A stretch of DNA of 64,000 bases from Tamlana sp038148895 (GCA_038148895.1 JBBVGQ010000006.1); one strand, 5' to 3'; shown: positions 1 through 8,700, counted from the stretch's first letter. The notes: generated from the letters alone by a model not told the origin. Numbers and translations are program-made.

Positions 1-16
1 CAAAGACTAATTAGTT

Positions 17-1402
17 ATGGAAAATATTTCTTTTGTTCAAGAGCTAGTTAAAAAAGCAAACGAGTTTAATGTAAAGTTTTTTAGAGATTTTGATAGTGAA
101 TCAATATTAAGATATATATGTGGTTTTTTGAATACTGAGGGGGGATGGATAATTGTTGGTCATACAGGAAAAGAACCTACATATATAAACGGGTTGAGTA
201 ATGATTCTGTTGTTTTGTTAAAAAGAGAAGTTAATAGCCGAATTTCACCTCAGTCACTTGTCTATATTGCATATGATTCCGATGAGGAAGAGAATAACTT
301 TGTTTTAATAAATATTTTAAAAGGTTCTAGGCAACCTTATACTTTAGATAAAGTATTTTATATTATAGAAGATAATGTGGCTAAGAAAGCGGATCAAGAT
401 GATATTAGCATTATGTTAAGATCTTCTAATGAATATTCTTCGACATGGGAAAAATCAACAGCCTTAGATTGTGGTTTGGAAGATTTAAACAAACATGAAA
501 TTCAAAAAACAATTAGAGAAGCTAACAAAGTAAGTAAAGGCAATGTTTTGCCAGAAGATGAGGAAGGTTTCTTAAATTATTTTCAGTTAATAGATTATGG
601 AAGTGTAAAAAACGGTGCGGTGGTGCTTTTTGCTGAGGAGCCAATAAAATTTTTACCTCAATGTAGAATTAGAATTTCTGTTTTACCTGAAGGGAAAACA
701 GGTGATATAATTACCGATATGCATTTAATTGAAGATAATTTATTTGTCGCTTTCATGAAAGTACAGGATTATTTTAGTCTTCACAACCCTTTAGTAAGTC
801 AATTCGATAATTCTAGTTGGAGTAGAAATTCTGAATTAAAATTTCCAAGTGAAGCTTTAGATGAAGCCATTGTAAATGCGATGGTACATCGTGATTATAG
901 TGATATTTCGGGGGAAATAACTATCAATATTTATAAGGATAAGATGGAAATTATTAATTCAGGTGAAATTCCGGAAGATATTGTTAAAGGTAAGTCAAAA
1001 ATTAGACCACATCATTCTGTGTTAAGAAACCCTACTATTGCTCACATGTTTTATTTAAGAGGAAAAATGGAAAAGTTAGGAAGAGGGTTGACTTTGATTA
1101 GAGATCAGTTTGTTAATAGTGGTTATAGAAAGCCCGAATGGACGTTTCAGAGTGGTTATACGACATTGACATTGTTTAGTGAACCTTTGGTTTTAGAATT
1201 GAATGAACGGATGTATGCCTATTTAAATAGCTTGAATACTAATACTTTTTCACGAAAGGATTATGAAGTGTTTTTTGATTTTAAAATTTCAGAGAAAACA
1301 GCTAGAAATGATTTGTCGAAGCTAGTTGAAGCTGGCTATCTTTCTCAAAAAGGTAAAGGATCGAATACATCTTACATAAGGTTGGAAAAGGAAATTATCT
1401 GA
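17..1402 (+). CDS. Schlafen/AlbA_2-type ATP-binding protein, RecG-like C-terminus
   Basis: This 461-residue protein has the layout of the AlbA_2 (Schlafen-like) putative DNA-binding/ATP-binding family. The N-terminal third contains the FLNTEGGWIIVGH signature near residues 37-49. A GHKL-type ATPase region follows around residues 275-370, with DEAIVNAMVHRDY near residue 280 and a KLGRGLTLI glycine-rich segment near residue 355. The last 60 residues look like a winged helix (DYEVFFDFKISEKTARNDL). Such proteins are common in defence islands and on mobile elements, where they act as transcriptional regulators or defence components; the exact role here is unknown. The ATG at 17 is the natural start, and the stop runs directly into the repeat array. 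The family assignment is firm and the function is open. Confidence 0.75.
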   Translation: MENISFVQELVKKANEFNVKFFRDFDSESILRYICGFLNTEGGWIIVGHTGKEPTYINGLSNDSVVLLKREVNSRISPQSLVYIAYDSDEEENNFVLINILKGSRQPYTLDKVFYIIEDNVAKKADQDDISIMLRSSNEYSSTWEKSTALDCGLEDLNKHEIQKTIREANKVSKGNVLPEDEEGFLNYFQLIDYGSVKNGAVVLFAEEPIKFLPQCRIRISVLPEGKTGDIITDMHLIEDNLFVAFMKVQDYFSLHNPLVSQFDNSSWSRNSELKFPSEALDEAIVNAMVHRDYSDISGEITINIYKDKMEIINSGEIPEDIVKGKSKIRPHHSVLRNPTIAHMFYLRGKMEKLGRGLTLIRDQFVNSGYRKPEWTFQSGYTTLTLFSEPLVLELNERMYAYLNSLNTNTFSRKDYEVFFDFKISEKTARNDLSKLVEAGYLSQKGKGSNTSYIRLEKEII

Positions 1403-1424
1403 TGTTTCTGAAATTAGAAGTGCA

Positions 1425-1898
1425 TTTTCTTTCCGGAAATTACCGGATGTTACCGGATGTNNNNNNNNNNNNNNNNNNNNNNNNNNNNNNNNNNNNNNNN
1501 NNNNNNNNNNNNNNNNNNNNNNNNNNNNNNNNNNNNNNNNNNNNNNNNNNNNNNNNNNGTGTTGTGAAAATTAAAGAATACATTTTTATTACCGGTATTA
1601 TAACGGCTTTTTTCTTTCCGGAAATTACCGGATGTTACCGGATGTGTTGTGAAAATTAAAGAATACATTTTTATTACCGGTATTATAACGGCTTTTTTCT
1701 TTCCGGAAATTACCGGATGTTACCGGATGTGTTGTGAAAATTAAAGAATACATTTTTATTACCGGTATTATAACGGCTTTTTTCTTTCCGGATATTGCCG
1801 GATGTTGCCGGATGTATTGTGAAAATTAAAGAATACATTTTTATTACCGGTATAATAATGGCTTTTTTCTTTCCGGATATTGCCTGATGTTACCAAAA
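1425..1898 (+). repeat. 85-bp tandem repeat array rich in CCGG palindromes, interrupted by a gap
   Basis: Units beginning GTGTTGTGAAAATTAAAG start at 1559, 1644 and 1729, with a variant (GTATTGTG) at 1814, giving an exact period of 85 bp. The end of a further unit lies just before the gap (1425-1460). Every unit carries four CCGG tetramers, including the palindromes TTACCGGTA and TTCCGGAA. The copies nearest the AbiV-like gene have drifted (CCGGATATTGCCGG in place of CCGGAAATTACCGG). The array has no spacers and no coding continuity. Function unknown; candidates are a terminator cluster, a protein-binding array or a recombination site. Confidence 0.9.
1461..1558. other. Assembly gap (98 N) inside the tandem array
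   Basis: A run of 98 N interrupts the repeat. The partial unit before the gap would place the next unit start at 1459, and the first unit after it starts at 1559. That offset of 100 is not a multiple of the 85-bp period, so the gap length is not a faithful measure of missing sequence and the true copy number is unknown. Confidence 0.98.
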
Positions 1899-1940
1899 GT
1901 CGTCTGTAAACTAAGACCACATTTTTATTAAAATAATTAA

Positions 1941-2648
1941 ATGAAAACGTTTATTAATTTATCTTCAAAAGAATCAAAAGATGTTCACTTTTCTATATAT
2001 AAAAATGCGTTACAGTTAAAAAGCGACGCAATGTTACTAGCAAAAAATAAGGCCTCATACAGTTCTGCAACATCCTTATTGGTGTTAAGCACCGAGGAGG
2101 TAATTAAATCTATTTTGGTTTGTTTACATAGCGAAAATTATAATGTTTACAAGCTTAAGGAGGCAGGCAAGTTTTTTAAAGATCATAAAATTAGGCATCA
2201 AATTATCCAATTAATAGAAATGGGTTCTGGGCTTTTCGAGTCCGCAATGAAGTATCATGATAGAATACCAGCCAAGTTCTTAAAAACAAAACTTAGCTGG
2301 TTTGATGATTTAATAAATGGAGCTATCGATATAATTAGTTCTGCAAAACCATTTTTGGAAGCAACCAACCGGATAGAAAGGCTTGAAGGGTTTAATGAAA
2401 TGAAAAACAATGGTTTTTATGTTAACTATAGAGATGGTTTAATATTACCGCAGGAAACTATTACGAAAGAGATATATGAAGAAACATTACTAATTGCTGA
2501 TCGCGTTTTTAGGTTTAGTAAAATGGTGCGTATATTGTTTAATAATCAAATAGAAAATCACTTGTCTAAGAATGAAATTGATGAAATAAAGCAGAAACTT
2601 AGGTTTTTTATTGATGATGCGTTAGGAGATTTTTCCTTTAACAAATAG
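1941..2648 (+). CDS. AbiV-family abortive infection protein (HEPN-like)
   Basis: The 235-residue helical protein resembles the AbiV family. Near residues 22-65 it has a run of regularly spaced helices with the pattern NALQLKSDAMLLAKNKASYSS followed by LLVLSTEEVIKSILV. This matches the first helices of the HEPN-like AbiV fold, in which a small cytoplasmic protein shuts down translation or growth on phage infection. Downstream, FFKDHKIRHQIIQL gives a basic/histidine-containing segment. It sits alone between the repeat array and a convergent unknown gene and has no recognisable partner toxin or antitoxin. The context (tRNA-bounded element, Schlafen-type gene) supports a defence role, but this is inferred from family resemblance only. 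Confidence 0.65.
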   Translation: MKTFINLSSKESKDVHFSIYKNALQLKSDAMLLAKNKASYSSATSLLVLSTEEVIKSILVCLHSENYNVYKLKEAGKFFKDHKIRHQIIQLIEMGSGLFESAMKYHDRIPAKFLKTKLSWFDDLINGAIDIISSAKPFLEATNRIERLEGFNEMKNNGFYVNYRDGLILPQETITKEIYEETLLIADRVFRFSKMVRILFNNQIENHLSKNEIDEIKQKLRFFIDDALGDFSFNK

Positions 2649-2657
2649 TTTAAGATA

Positions 2658-3260
2658 TCAATACATAAGGCCTACTTTTTTCTTCAATTCATATTCATTT
2701 AAGTCATATTGTTCTAACATTCCAATTTCTCCATACTCAAGTGCTTTATGTTTTCTGTAATACCAGTAAGAATTATAGAAACCACCCTTTATCGAAATGT
2801 CTATAGTATGAATATTTCTTGTGAAGACATGCTTAATGTCTTCTACATAAAAGAATTTGATGCCCATTTTGGCTTCTAGAAAAGGTAGGTTTAGGTTTTC
2901 ACCTACTCTTGGTAAGTTCTTTAAGTTATATGTTTTAAAGGTAGTGTAAGTTTTGAAATATTCTGCATGAAAATAGATTTCAACCTTGCTAAAATCAAGT
3001 GTGGTTTTATAGGGGTATTCTAGAACTTCTTCATAAAGGTCTTTTAGTTGTTTTCGAATTTGGTAGTTACCTAGCTTTGTATTGGCTTCAATTTGTTTTA
3101 ATGTAGGGTAAGGGATATCTTCATCACCATAATAGTTTTCCTTGCTTAAGTATGATATTAATTCCGCATATAATTCTGAACCTTTGTGCTTTTTTTGAAT
3201 TTGTGGCCAAATAGATATTAAATCTACAAGAATTTGTTTAATAGAAATTTTGTTATCCAT
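2658..3260 (-). CDS. Unknown protein with a possible N-terminal winged helix
   Basis: I do not recognise this 200-residue protein. It has no signal peptide or membrane segment and is probably cytoplasmic. Residues 50-85 (IPYPTLKQIEANTKLGNYQ then IRKQLKDLYEEVL) read like a winged helix-turn-helix of the kind seen in phage or element replication and regulatory proteins. The C-terminal half is rich in aromatic residues (YFKTYTTFKTYN, NSYWYYRKHK). It converges on the AbiV-like gene with only 9 bases between the stops and lies 150 bases from the tRNA fragment, so it is likely cargo or a maintenance gene of the element. Confidence 0.5.
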   Translation of the reverse strand: MDNKISIKQILVDLISIWPQIQKKHKGSELYAELISYLSKENYYGDEDIPYPTLKQIEANTKLGNYQIRKQLKDLYEEVLEYPYKTTLDFSKVEIYFHAEYFKTYTTFKTYNLKNLPRVGENLNLPFLEAKMGIKFFYVEDIKHVFTRNIHTIDISIKGGFYNSYWYYRKHKALEYGEIGMLEQYDLNEYELKKKVGLMY

Positions 3261-3409
3261 AATTGTAAAGTGTTGTTTGTCCGAGTTTTAATTTATAAAT
3301 AATTGTTTATATTTGGATAGAAATTAATTAGAAATCAGAGTACACAATTACGTACACGGTTTTATTTAAAATATAGCGAAATAGCGTAAAAAAGGGTTAA
3401 ATTATCAAG

Positions 3410-3451
3410 CTCATAACCCGAAGGTCACTGGTTCGAGTCCAGTTCCCGCTA
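3410..3451 (+). tRNA. 3' fragment of tRNA-Met (CAT), attachment-site remnant
   Basis: The sequence gives the 3' part of a tRNA from the anticodon loop onward: loop CTCATAA with anticodon CAT, 3' anticodon strand CCCGA, variable loop, T arm ACTGG-TTCGAGT-CCAGT and acceptor strand TCCCGCT plus discriminator A. The matching 5' sequence is absent: just upstream is TCAAG where TCGGG would be needed, and no AGCGGGA acceptor strand or D arm precedes it. The homology therefore breaks at the anticodon loop, a usual crossover site for tyrosine integrases. It is not a functional tRNA. Confidence 0.85.
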
Positions 3452-3474
3452 CAAAGTTTAAAAACAACGTAATC

Positions 3475-3505
3475 AACGGTTTAGCTTTCGCTAAACCGTT
3501 TTTTT
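3475..3505 (+). terminator. Rho-independent terminator of the original tRNA gene
   Basis: An 11-bp perfect stem, AACGGTTTAGC (3475-3485) and GCTAAACCGTT (3490-3500), encloses a TTTC loop and runs into a T-tract ending at 3505. It lies 24 bases after the tRNA fragment and reads in the same direction. Confidence 0.9.
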
Positions 3506-3617
3506 ATAGAAGATTTTCTCGATTTCATTACCTTGGAGGTTCAAAATGAACACGATTTGGAACACGATTGGTTCCTTGCCTAAAATCCGTGATGCCAAAG
3601 GTTTTTCAATAAACTTG

Positions 3618-4691
3618 TTATTTGCCCAGTATATCTGGTGTAGCAACGGTTCTAAAGCCCACGTGGTCCGAGCTGGAATCGAAGCTTGTTCCCATTTTGG
3701 CGGATATCCTAAAACTGGCACAATATGAGGCATGGCACAAAAATGAGCCGCCTTTTATAACATGTTCCTGTTGATATGGGTTGTCTGGACTAAAACCAAT
3801 TTCTGCACCTTTGGGGTTAACTATGGGTTTTGAAATGTCCAATTGCTTGTAGTAGTTCACGTTGAATAAATCACTGGTAAGCTCCCAAACATTTCCCATC
3901 ATATCGTAAAGTCCAATACTATTGGGTTCATAGGATTTTACGGGGGCTATAAACGGAAAGCCGTCTTTTGACTCATTTTTAACCGGAAAGACACCTTGCC
4001 ATGTATTGGCCTTTTGGTTCAAAACTTCGTAATCGTTTCCCCAAGTAAAAATTTTATCCGTTTCGGTGCCCTGAGCGGCGGACTCCCATTCGGCCTCAGT
4101 GGGCAATCTTCTGTTTGCCCATTTACAGTAAGCCATGGCATCTTCAAACGCAATATGCACCACAGGAAAATCATCTTTGCCCTCAATGGTGCTGTCAGGT
4201 CCTCCTGGATGTTTCCAATTGGCACCGATTTTCCATGTCCACCACTGCGAATAGTCGCCCATTGTGGCCACTTTGTTGACGTTCTTGTTGAAAATCAAAC
4301 TACCTGGCTGAAGAATAGAATCATGTGGTTTTGGAGTGCCCTCTGGCAATTCTTTTTTCATGTCTTCCCAGTTAACAGGCCGCTCTGCCACGGTAACATA
4401 ATTGGTGGCATCCACGAATGCCTTGAACTGTTTGTTGGTAATTTCGGTAGCATCAATGAAGAAACCATCAACGGTTACCGAGTGTACGGGCTTTTCCCTT
4501 GGCATGGCATATTTATCGCCTTCTTTGGCACCTTGCGTGAAGGTTTTAGTTTTAACCCAGACCATGCCTTCAGGTGCAACTATTCCATTATTAGATTCAA
4601 TGGCACCGTTGTTGGGCTCTTTGCTGTTCTTTTTGCAGCCAAAAATCAGCACAACTAAAAAGAGACAAATGATATGGGCGGTGGTTTTCAC
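3618..4691 (-). CDS. Formylglycine-generating enzyme (SUMF1/FGE family) lipoprotein
   Basis: FGE converts the active-site cysteine (or serine, by other systems) of sulfatases to formylglycine. This 357-residue copy has an N-terminal lipobox (LIFG-C19) and the full FGE-sulfatase fold, with landmarks PEGMVWVKTKTF, RRLPTEAEWESAA (194-206), MMGNVWE (264-270) and the copper-site motif KGGSFLCHASYC with C319 and C324, matching the paired cysteines of authentic FGE. It is therefore probably catalytically competent rather than a generic SUMF1-domain protein. It starts with GTG, 4 bases after the GH43 stop, so it is probably translated in the same operon. No sulfatase is encoded in the window, so its clients lie elsewhere. 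A decayed copy is present at 58521-58824. Confidence 0.85.
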   Translation of the reverse strand: MKTTAHIICLFLVVLIFGCKKNSKEPNNGAIESNNGIVAPEGMVWVKTKTFTQGAKEGDKYAMPREKPVHSVTVDGFFIDATEITNKQFKAFVDATNYVTVAERPVNWEDMKKELPEGTPKPHDSILQPGSLIFNKNVNKVATMGDYSQWWTWKIGANWKHPGGPDSTIEGKDDFPVVHIAFEDAMAYCKWANRRLPTEAEWESAAQGTETDKIFTWGNDYEVLNQKANTWQGVFPVKNESKDGFPFIAPVKSYEPNSIGLYDMMGNVWELTSDLFNVNYYKQLDISKPIVNPKGAEIGFSPDNPYQQEHVIKGGSFLCHASYCASFRISAKMGTSFDSSSDHVGFRTVATPDILGK

Positions 4692-4695
4692 TATT

Positions 4696-5868
4696 TTAAA
4701 TTTTGTTGAACCAATCTAAATTCCATTCGTCCATCCATTCAATAATCAATCTGTTGTCATCTGTAAGTGTAATTGGTAACCAAATATATCTTCCATCAAT
4801 ATGGTTCTTGGGGTTCCATCGGTCTGCCATGAAGATATAAGCTGATGGTTTGCCAAAAACCGGAAGTACATAGGTGCTTTGTGACCTAAATGTAACTTCA
4901 GACTCTATCCCAATGGCAGGGTTGCCAAGGGCAATCCAAGGGCCCCAAATGCTAGTAGCTCTAAATGATCTGGCTGCATTCGGTTCCCATCCGGTTAAAC
5001 CTGATGTGATTAAATAATAATATTTGCCTTCTTTAAAAATAGCAGGAGCTTCATTTTGTCCTCCTGGGAGGATACGGGCCCATCTATCTGTAAAATCCAA
5101 AAAGTCATCGGTGAGTTCAGAAATATGAAGGGTTTGATTTTCTTCCGAAGCATGGATATGATAAGCTTTGCCATCTGTATCAACATACAATGTCATATCC
5201 CTAGACATTTGTCCTTTCTCAAGATCTCGATTTACAAACATCCCTTCATCCAAACCTTGTTTCCAAACAGGTGTCCACCACTTTTCGTATTCTTTGCCAT
5301 AAGTTTTATTTTTAAGTTCTTTTTGAAACCCTACGGGCCAATAACCTGCATTTGGACGAAAAGATTTTAAAAACTTAAAAGGGCCAACAGGATTGTTACT
5401 GGTGGCTACCGCCGTTTTTGCAGCAGCGTAACCTTGTCCTTTAAGTTCAAGATGAAACCACATAACATAGGTATTGGTCTTTTCATTAAAAATTACCTTA
5501 GGGCGTTCAATGACACATCCAGGTACTATTTCAGAATTTGAATCATGACTCACGCTCAGCGCTACGCCCTCATTTTTCCAATTGTAAAGATCTTTTGAGC
5601 TGTAAACCCTAACGCCAACTTGCGCACTGCTTTCCTTTCCCTTGTGTTCGCCGTACCAATAATATGTCCCATTACTATAAAGAAAGCCACCCCCATGGGC
5701 ATTAATGTGCTTTCCGTCTGTATCTGGCCAAAGTTCACCTGGTTTAAAAGAATCTAATCTTAATTGAGCCCATGAAGTGAGTGAAATGGATAATGTAAAC
5801 AAGATAGAAACACCAATAACGCTTCTATCAAAAATTTTGGTAAACTGGTAATTAATACCGTTATTCAT
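4696..5868 (-). CDS. GH43 enzyme of the exo-beta-1,3-galactanase clade
   Basis: This 390-residue secreted enzyme (signal peptide ending near SWAQ, residue 35) follows the GH43 subfamily 24/34 pattern. Instead of the usual DP motif on blade 1 it has INAHGGGFLYSNGTYYWYGE (55-74). ERPKVIF places E121, QNEAPAIF places the likely catalytic acid E273, and FRSQSTYVLP places Q330. In the characterised fungal exo-beta-1,3-galactanase of this clade, a glutamine at the last position serves as the unusual catalytic base. That enzyme trims galactose from the beta-1,3-galactan of arabinogalactan proteins; some relatives act on galactofuranose, so the substrate is inferred. It is followed at 4 bases by the FGE gene. 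Confidence 0.75.
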   Translation of the reverse strand: MNNGINYQFTKIFDRSVIGVSILFTLSISLTSWAQLRLDSFKPGELWPDTDGKHINAHGGGFLYSNGTYYWYGEHKGKESSAQVGVRVYSSKDLYNWKNEGVALSVSHDSNSEIVPGCVIERPKVIFNEKTNTYVMWFHLELKGQGYAAAKTAVATSNNPVGPFKFLKSFRPNAGYWPVGFQKELKNKTYGKEYEKWWTPVWKQGLDEGMFVNRDLEKGQMSRDMTLYVDTDGKAYHIHASEENQTLHISELTDDFLDFTDRWARILPGGQNEAPAIFKEGKYYYLITSGLTGWEPNAARSFRATSIWGPWIALGNPAIGIESEVTFRSQSTYVLPVFGKPSAYIFMADRWNPKNHIDGRYIWLPITLTDDNRLIIEWMDEWNLDWFNKI

Positions 5869-6066
5869 TGTATAGGTTTTTTATAAAGCTAATAAAGTAA
5901 GTCCAAAAATCATTTTAATCGTACGCTCTGAACAAAAATACATGTCATACAATTTTACTCAAATTCTAAGTAAAAAATAATTCGTTTAGCGAGATTAATT
6001 AAAGATGTGGTTTTTAAAGTATATATTGTTTGATGTTATTTAACTAGGTGGTCTGAATTTTGAATT

Positions 6067-8550
6067 TTAATCAGTTGATTCAATAGTTTTGATGCCAAAT
6101 ACTCCACCTGCTATACTGCCAGGTTTTGCTTTAATTTTTATGGTTACAGTTTTTACCTTTTGTCCAAAAGCATCAGTTTTATCCTTTACTAATTCAAAAG
6201 GGATGTCATAAACTACTTCAAAAAACTCGTTTGGTTTGTTTTTGTTTAGGGTTTCTTTTCCAATCATTTGGTCGTTTGCAAAGATGTCGAATGTTCTTGC
6301 TTCATCACTTCCCCAGTAAGTAAGTGCCAATTGTGAAGGCTTGGATGTCGAAACATTCATTATAAAACTTATATAATTTCCTGCGTCTATATAGTTTTTT
6401 TGGTTGAATGTTCCTCTGCTAACCATTTCTCCATCTAATGAGTGTGACTTTTCAGATTCGTTATAACCTAAAATTATATAATCTAATGCGTTAATATATT
6501 CCTTCATTAGATTGTTGTACTTTTCAGTTTGAAGTTTGAAATCTTCGCTTTTATAATCTTGAAGCCAAATAGCATATGAATAGGATTTACTATGTTTGTC
6601 TGGTTTAGGTTCATCAAACTTGTACCATAGGCCAACATTTGTAAATGGAATGGCATACGTTTTTAATTGATCTCCAGTCACCGTTTTAACCTTAACTTCA
6701 TAAGCTGGCCCTAGCAGATGTTCGGGCAATTCTTTTGGTTTTAGTTCTGAAGTACTTTTTCGAACGTAAGCTACTTCATCTGCCACATATATGGGTTTGC
6801 TCTTTCCTTGCCACCATAAATCATCCACGGCATAAACTATTGGGCCACGAGTTAGCGCATAGGGCGCAGAAGCTTTGTTTGACTTGTCTTCATTAAAAAT
6901 AAGTTCTCCGCCCGGCAGTCGGCTAATAGTAATTTTTGAAAAATTTTCATGTTCAATCCAGTTCAACGGCATTGGAAATTTTATTTTAACAACATCAGAT
7001 GTTTTCCATTTACGATTAATTTTTGCATAAGTCCCAGAAGAAATATTTTTTATTTTAACATCATTTACAGAAATCTCAGGATGGATGCACCATTCGGGTA
7101 TCCTCAGATTCAAAGTAAATGACAATGACTTATCCAAAACGGGTGATATCTGTATGGTCTCTTCTTCAGGATAGTCCGTTTTTAGTCCTAATTTAACAAC
7201 ATGGTTGTCGGACAACTCAATTTCTGCCTCGTTGGCAACATATTGATTTATATAAATGGCTTTATCGGAAACTGCATAGAAAAATAATGGTAACATTGAA
7301 ACAATGCGCGTACCACTACTAGAACAACAGTCTGGGCCATGAAAATATTCATAAGGTTTTACGCCATTGGGTGGTGTGTGGTATCTATAGCAGTCACCAT
7401 CAAACGCCTGTGAAGCAAACACATGATTAAACAGTAGCCTCTCAATATTATCGGCATATTTAGGATTTCCAGTAAGCAAAAGTAATTGTTGTGTTAATTG
7501 CATCCATGACATGGTTGCACATGTTTCTACTACATTTCCGGTAAGTGGTTTAATAAAGTTTTTTTCATAGTGCTCACCAACGCTTACTCCACCAGTTATG
7601 TACATTTGACGGGAATATACATCATCCCAAACACCTTTAACCTTCTTTAAAATATTTGAATCACCTGTTATTTGATATAAGCGTAACAATCCAAGAAAAT
7701 TCATTTGAAATGTATGTGAATGTACATAAGGTTGCACTTCATCAATGCCCATTTTACCATCTGCCACTAAATCCAGTCTGGAGTAGGTATCCCAACCGCT
7801 CCACTTGTCAATATTATTTACTACCCACTTGGCCCAATTAAGATATTTGTGGTCTCCAGTAATTTCGTATAGTCGCAAAACAGGATCAATTAGTAATGTT
7901 CCTTCTAAACTATAATGAACACTATGTCCAGCAATTTCGGAAGTGCCTTGAGCGATAGCATGGTGATTTTCGGGAGGGCGCAAATTTGTTGGCCAAAATT
8001 CAGCCTTACCTTCATTTATATGTTTTACAAAATAATCTGCTAAGCCTGTTGCTGTTTCCAATGCTTCCGTATCATCCCACTGTTGTCCGGCTGTAATCAG
8101 AGCATGTAACATAAAATAAAGTTCATATGGATCCATGCCCCTGAGAGGTTTTTGAGGTGACAATATAGCTGGGTCGGAAATACCGAGGTAGCCATCAGGT
8201 TCCTGAGCTATTTTAAACCTATCAAGTATCTGTTTCGCCTTGCTAAACAGGGTTGAATCATTAGAATACGTTGATGCCAAAACAGCAGATTCCAGCCATT
8301 TCCCTGGTTGCTCGCCAATCCACCACCAGTCTCTATGGGTTTTTTCTTCTACCATTGAAGTGAACTTTTCAATATCAAATGCTTTAATGGACATTTCTGT
8401 ATTTGCGTCAATCCGTTCACCTATATAGCCAGTGATTTTTTTAAATGAGTTAATTGGAATTTCATTTTGTTTATAGTTAACCGTTAATTGAGCATGTAGT
8501 ACATTAGTTATGCAAAAAACTGAGATATAAAATAATATGTGTTGCTTCAT
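6067..8550 (-). CDS. DUF1680 beta-L-arabinofuranosidase (GH127/GH146 type)
   Basis: The 827-residue exported protein (signal peptide to about residue 20) has an alpha/alpha-barrel DUF1680 catalytic domain. The key residues of the GH127 enzyme HypBA1 are all recognisable. E326 in GVSVGE is the presumed acid/base. Exactly 16 residues later E342 and C344 (VETCA) give two zinc ligands, and C408-C409 (GPDCCSSSG) give the nucleophilic cysteine and the last ligand. The C-terminal 120 residues form a beta-sandwich (EARTFDIFANDQ, SIAGGVFGIK) also found at the end of the catalytic region of its neighbour at 8701-13107. Family members remove terminal beta-L-arabinofuranose from arabino-oligosaccharides of hydroxyproline-rich proteins or pectic arabinan. 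Probably periplasmic. Confidence 0.82.
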   Translation of the reverse strand: MKQHILFYISVFCITNVLHAQLTVNYKQNEIPINSFKKITGYIGERIDANTEMSIKAFDIEKFTSMVEEKTHRDWWWIGEQPGKWLESAVLASTYSNDSTLFSKAKQILDRFKIAQEPDGYLGISDPAILSPQKPLRGMDPYELYFMLHALITAGQQWDDTEALETATGLADYFVKHINEGKAEFWPTNLRPPENHHAIAQGTSEIAGHSVHYSLEGTLLIDPVLRLYEITGDHKYLNWAKWVVNNIDKWSGWDTYSRLDLVADGKMGIDEVQPYVHSHTFQMNFLGLLRLYQITGDSNILKKVKGVWDDVYSRQMYITGGVSVGEHYEKNFIKPLTGNVVETCATMSWMQLTQQLLLLTGNPKYADNIERLLFNHVFASQAFDGDCYRYHTPPNGVKPYEYFHGPDCCSSSGTRIVSMLPLFFYAVSDKAIYINQYVANEAEIELSDNHVVKLGLKTDYPEEETIQISPVLDKSLSFTLNLRIPEWCIHPEISVNDVKIKNISSGTYAKINRKWKTSDVVKIKFPMPLNWIEHENFSKITISRLPGGELIFNEDKSNKASAPYALTRGPIVYAVDDLWWQGKSKPIYVADEVAYVRKSTSELKPKELPEHLLGPAYEVKVKTVTGDQLKTYAIPFTNVGLWYKFDEPKPDKHSKSYSYAIWLQDYKSEDFKLQTEKYNNLMKEYINALDYIILGYNESEKSHSLDGEMVSRGTFNQKNYIDAGNYISFIMNVSTSKPSQLALTYWGSDEARTFDIFANDQMIGKETLNKNKPNEFFEVVYDIPFELVKDKTDAFGQKVKTVTIKIKAKPGSIAGGVFGIKTIESTD

Positions 8551-8700
8551 GAAGCTATATTTATTACTAATAAACGGTAATTATTAATAAAGTGTTTTGT
8601 AATTCGTAAAGAATAAAATTTCCGAAAAACTTTTTCTTTCTTTTTCTAAAATTTGCAATCCAAACAAAATTGGGAACATTAATATAATCTGGTAAAAAGT

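Larger units (their letters stand above)
1..3451. mobile_element. Distal end of a putative integrative element ending at a tRNA-Met fragment
   Basis: The segment left of the truncated tRNA-Met (3410-3451) carries accessory genes unrelated to the carbohydrate locus to its right: a Schlafen/AlbA-type ATP-binding protein, an AbiV-like protein, an unknown protein and a tandem repeat array. When an element integrates inside a tRNA gene, it rebuilds an intact tRNA at one end and leaves the displaced 3' fragment at the other. Here the fragment keeps an intact terminator on its right, so it should be the original chromosomal end and the element should extend to the left, out of the window. No integrase is visible, and the left boundary is not in view. 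Confidence 0.5.
3261..3617. other. Element/chromosome junction without a gene
   Basis: This 357-base stretch holds the upstream region of the unknown minus-strand gene, the tRNA-Met 3' fragment (3410-3451) and its terminator (3475-3505). Beyond the terminator a short near-repeat, AACACGATTTGG then AACACGATTGG, starts at 3550. I see no convincing gene. Confidence 0.6.

Noticed and set aside
1402..1668. Open frames on both strands across the tandem repeat and the N gap
   Set aside because: They are translations of repeat sequence and undefined bases, with no start signal or protein-like composition.
1425..1898. CRISPR array
   Set aside because: The 85-bp units abut with no unique spacers, and no cas gene is near.
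3410..3451. Functional tRNA-Met gene
   Set aside because: The 5' acceptor strand, D arm and 5' anticodon strand are missing.
3491..3733. Small minus-strand protein overlapping the FGE C-terminus
   Set aside because: It is the FGE coding strand in another frame running on into the tRNA terminator; no independent support.
3996..4658. 220-codon plus-strand frame opposite the FGE gene
   Set aside because: It is the antisense shadow of a strongly conserved gene; its product resembles nothing known.
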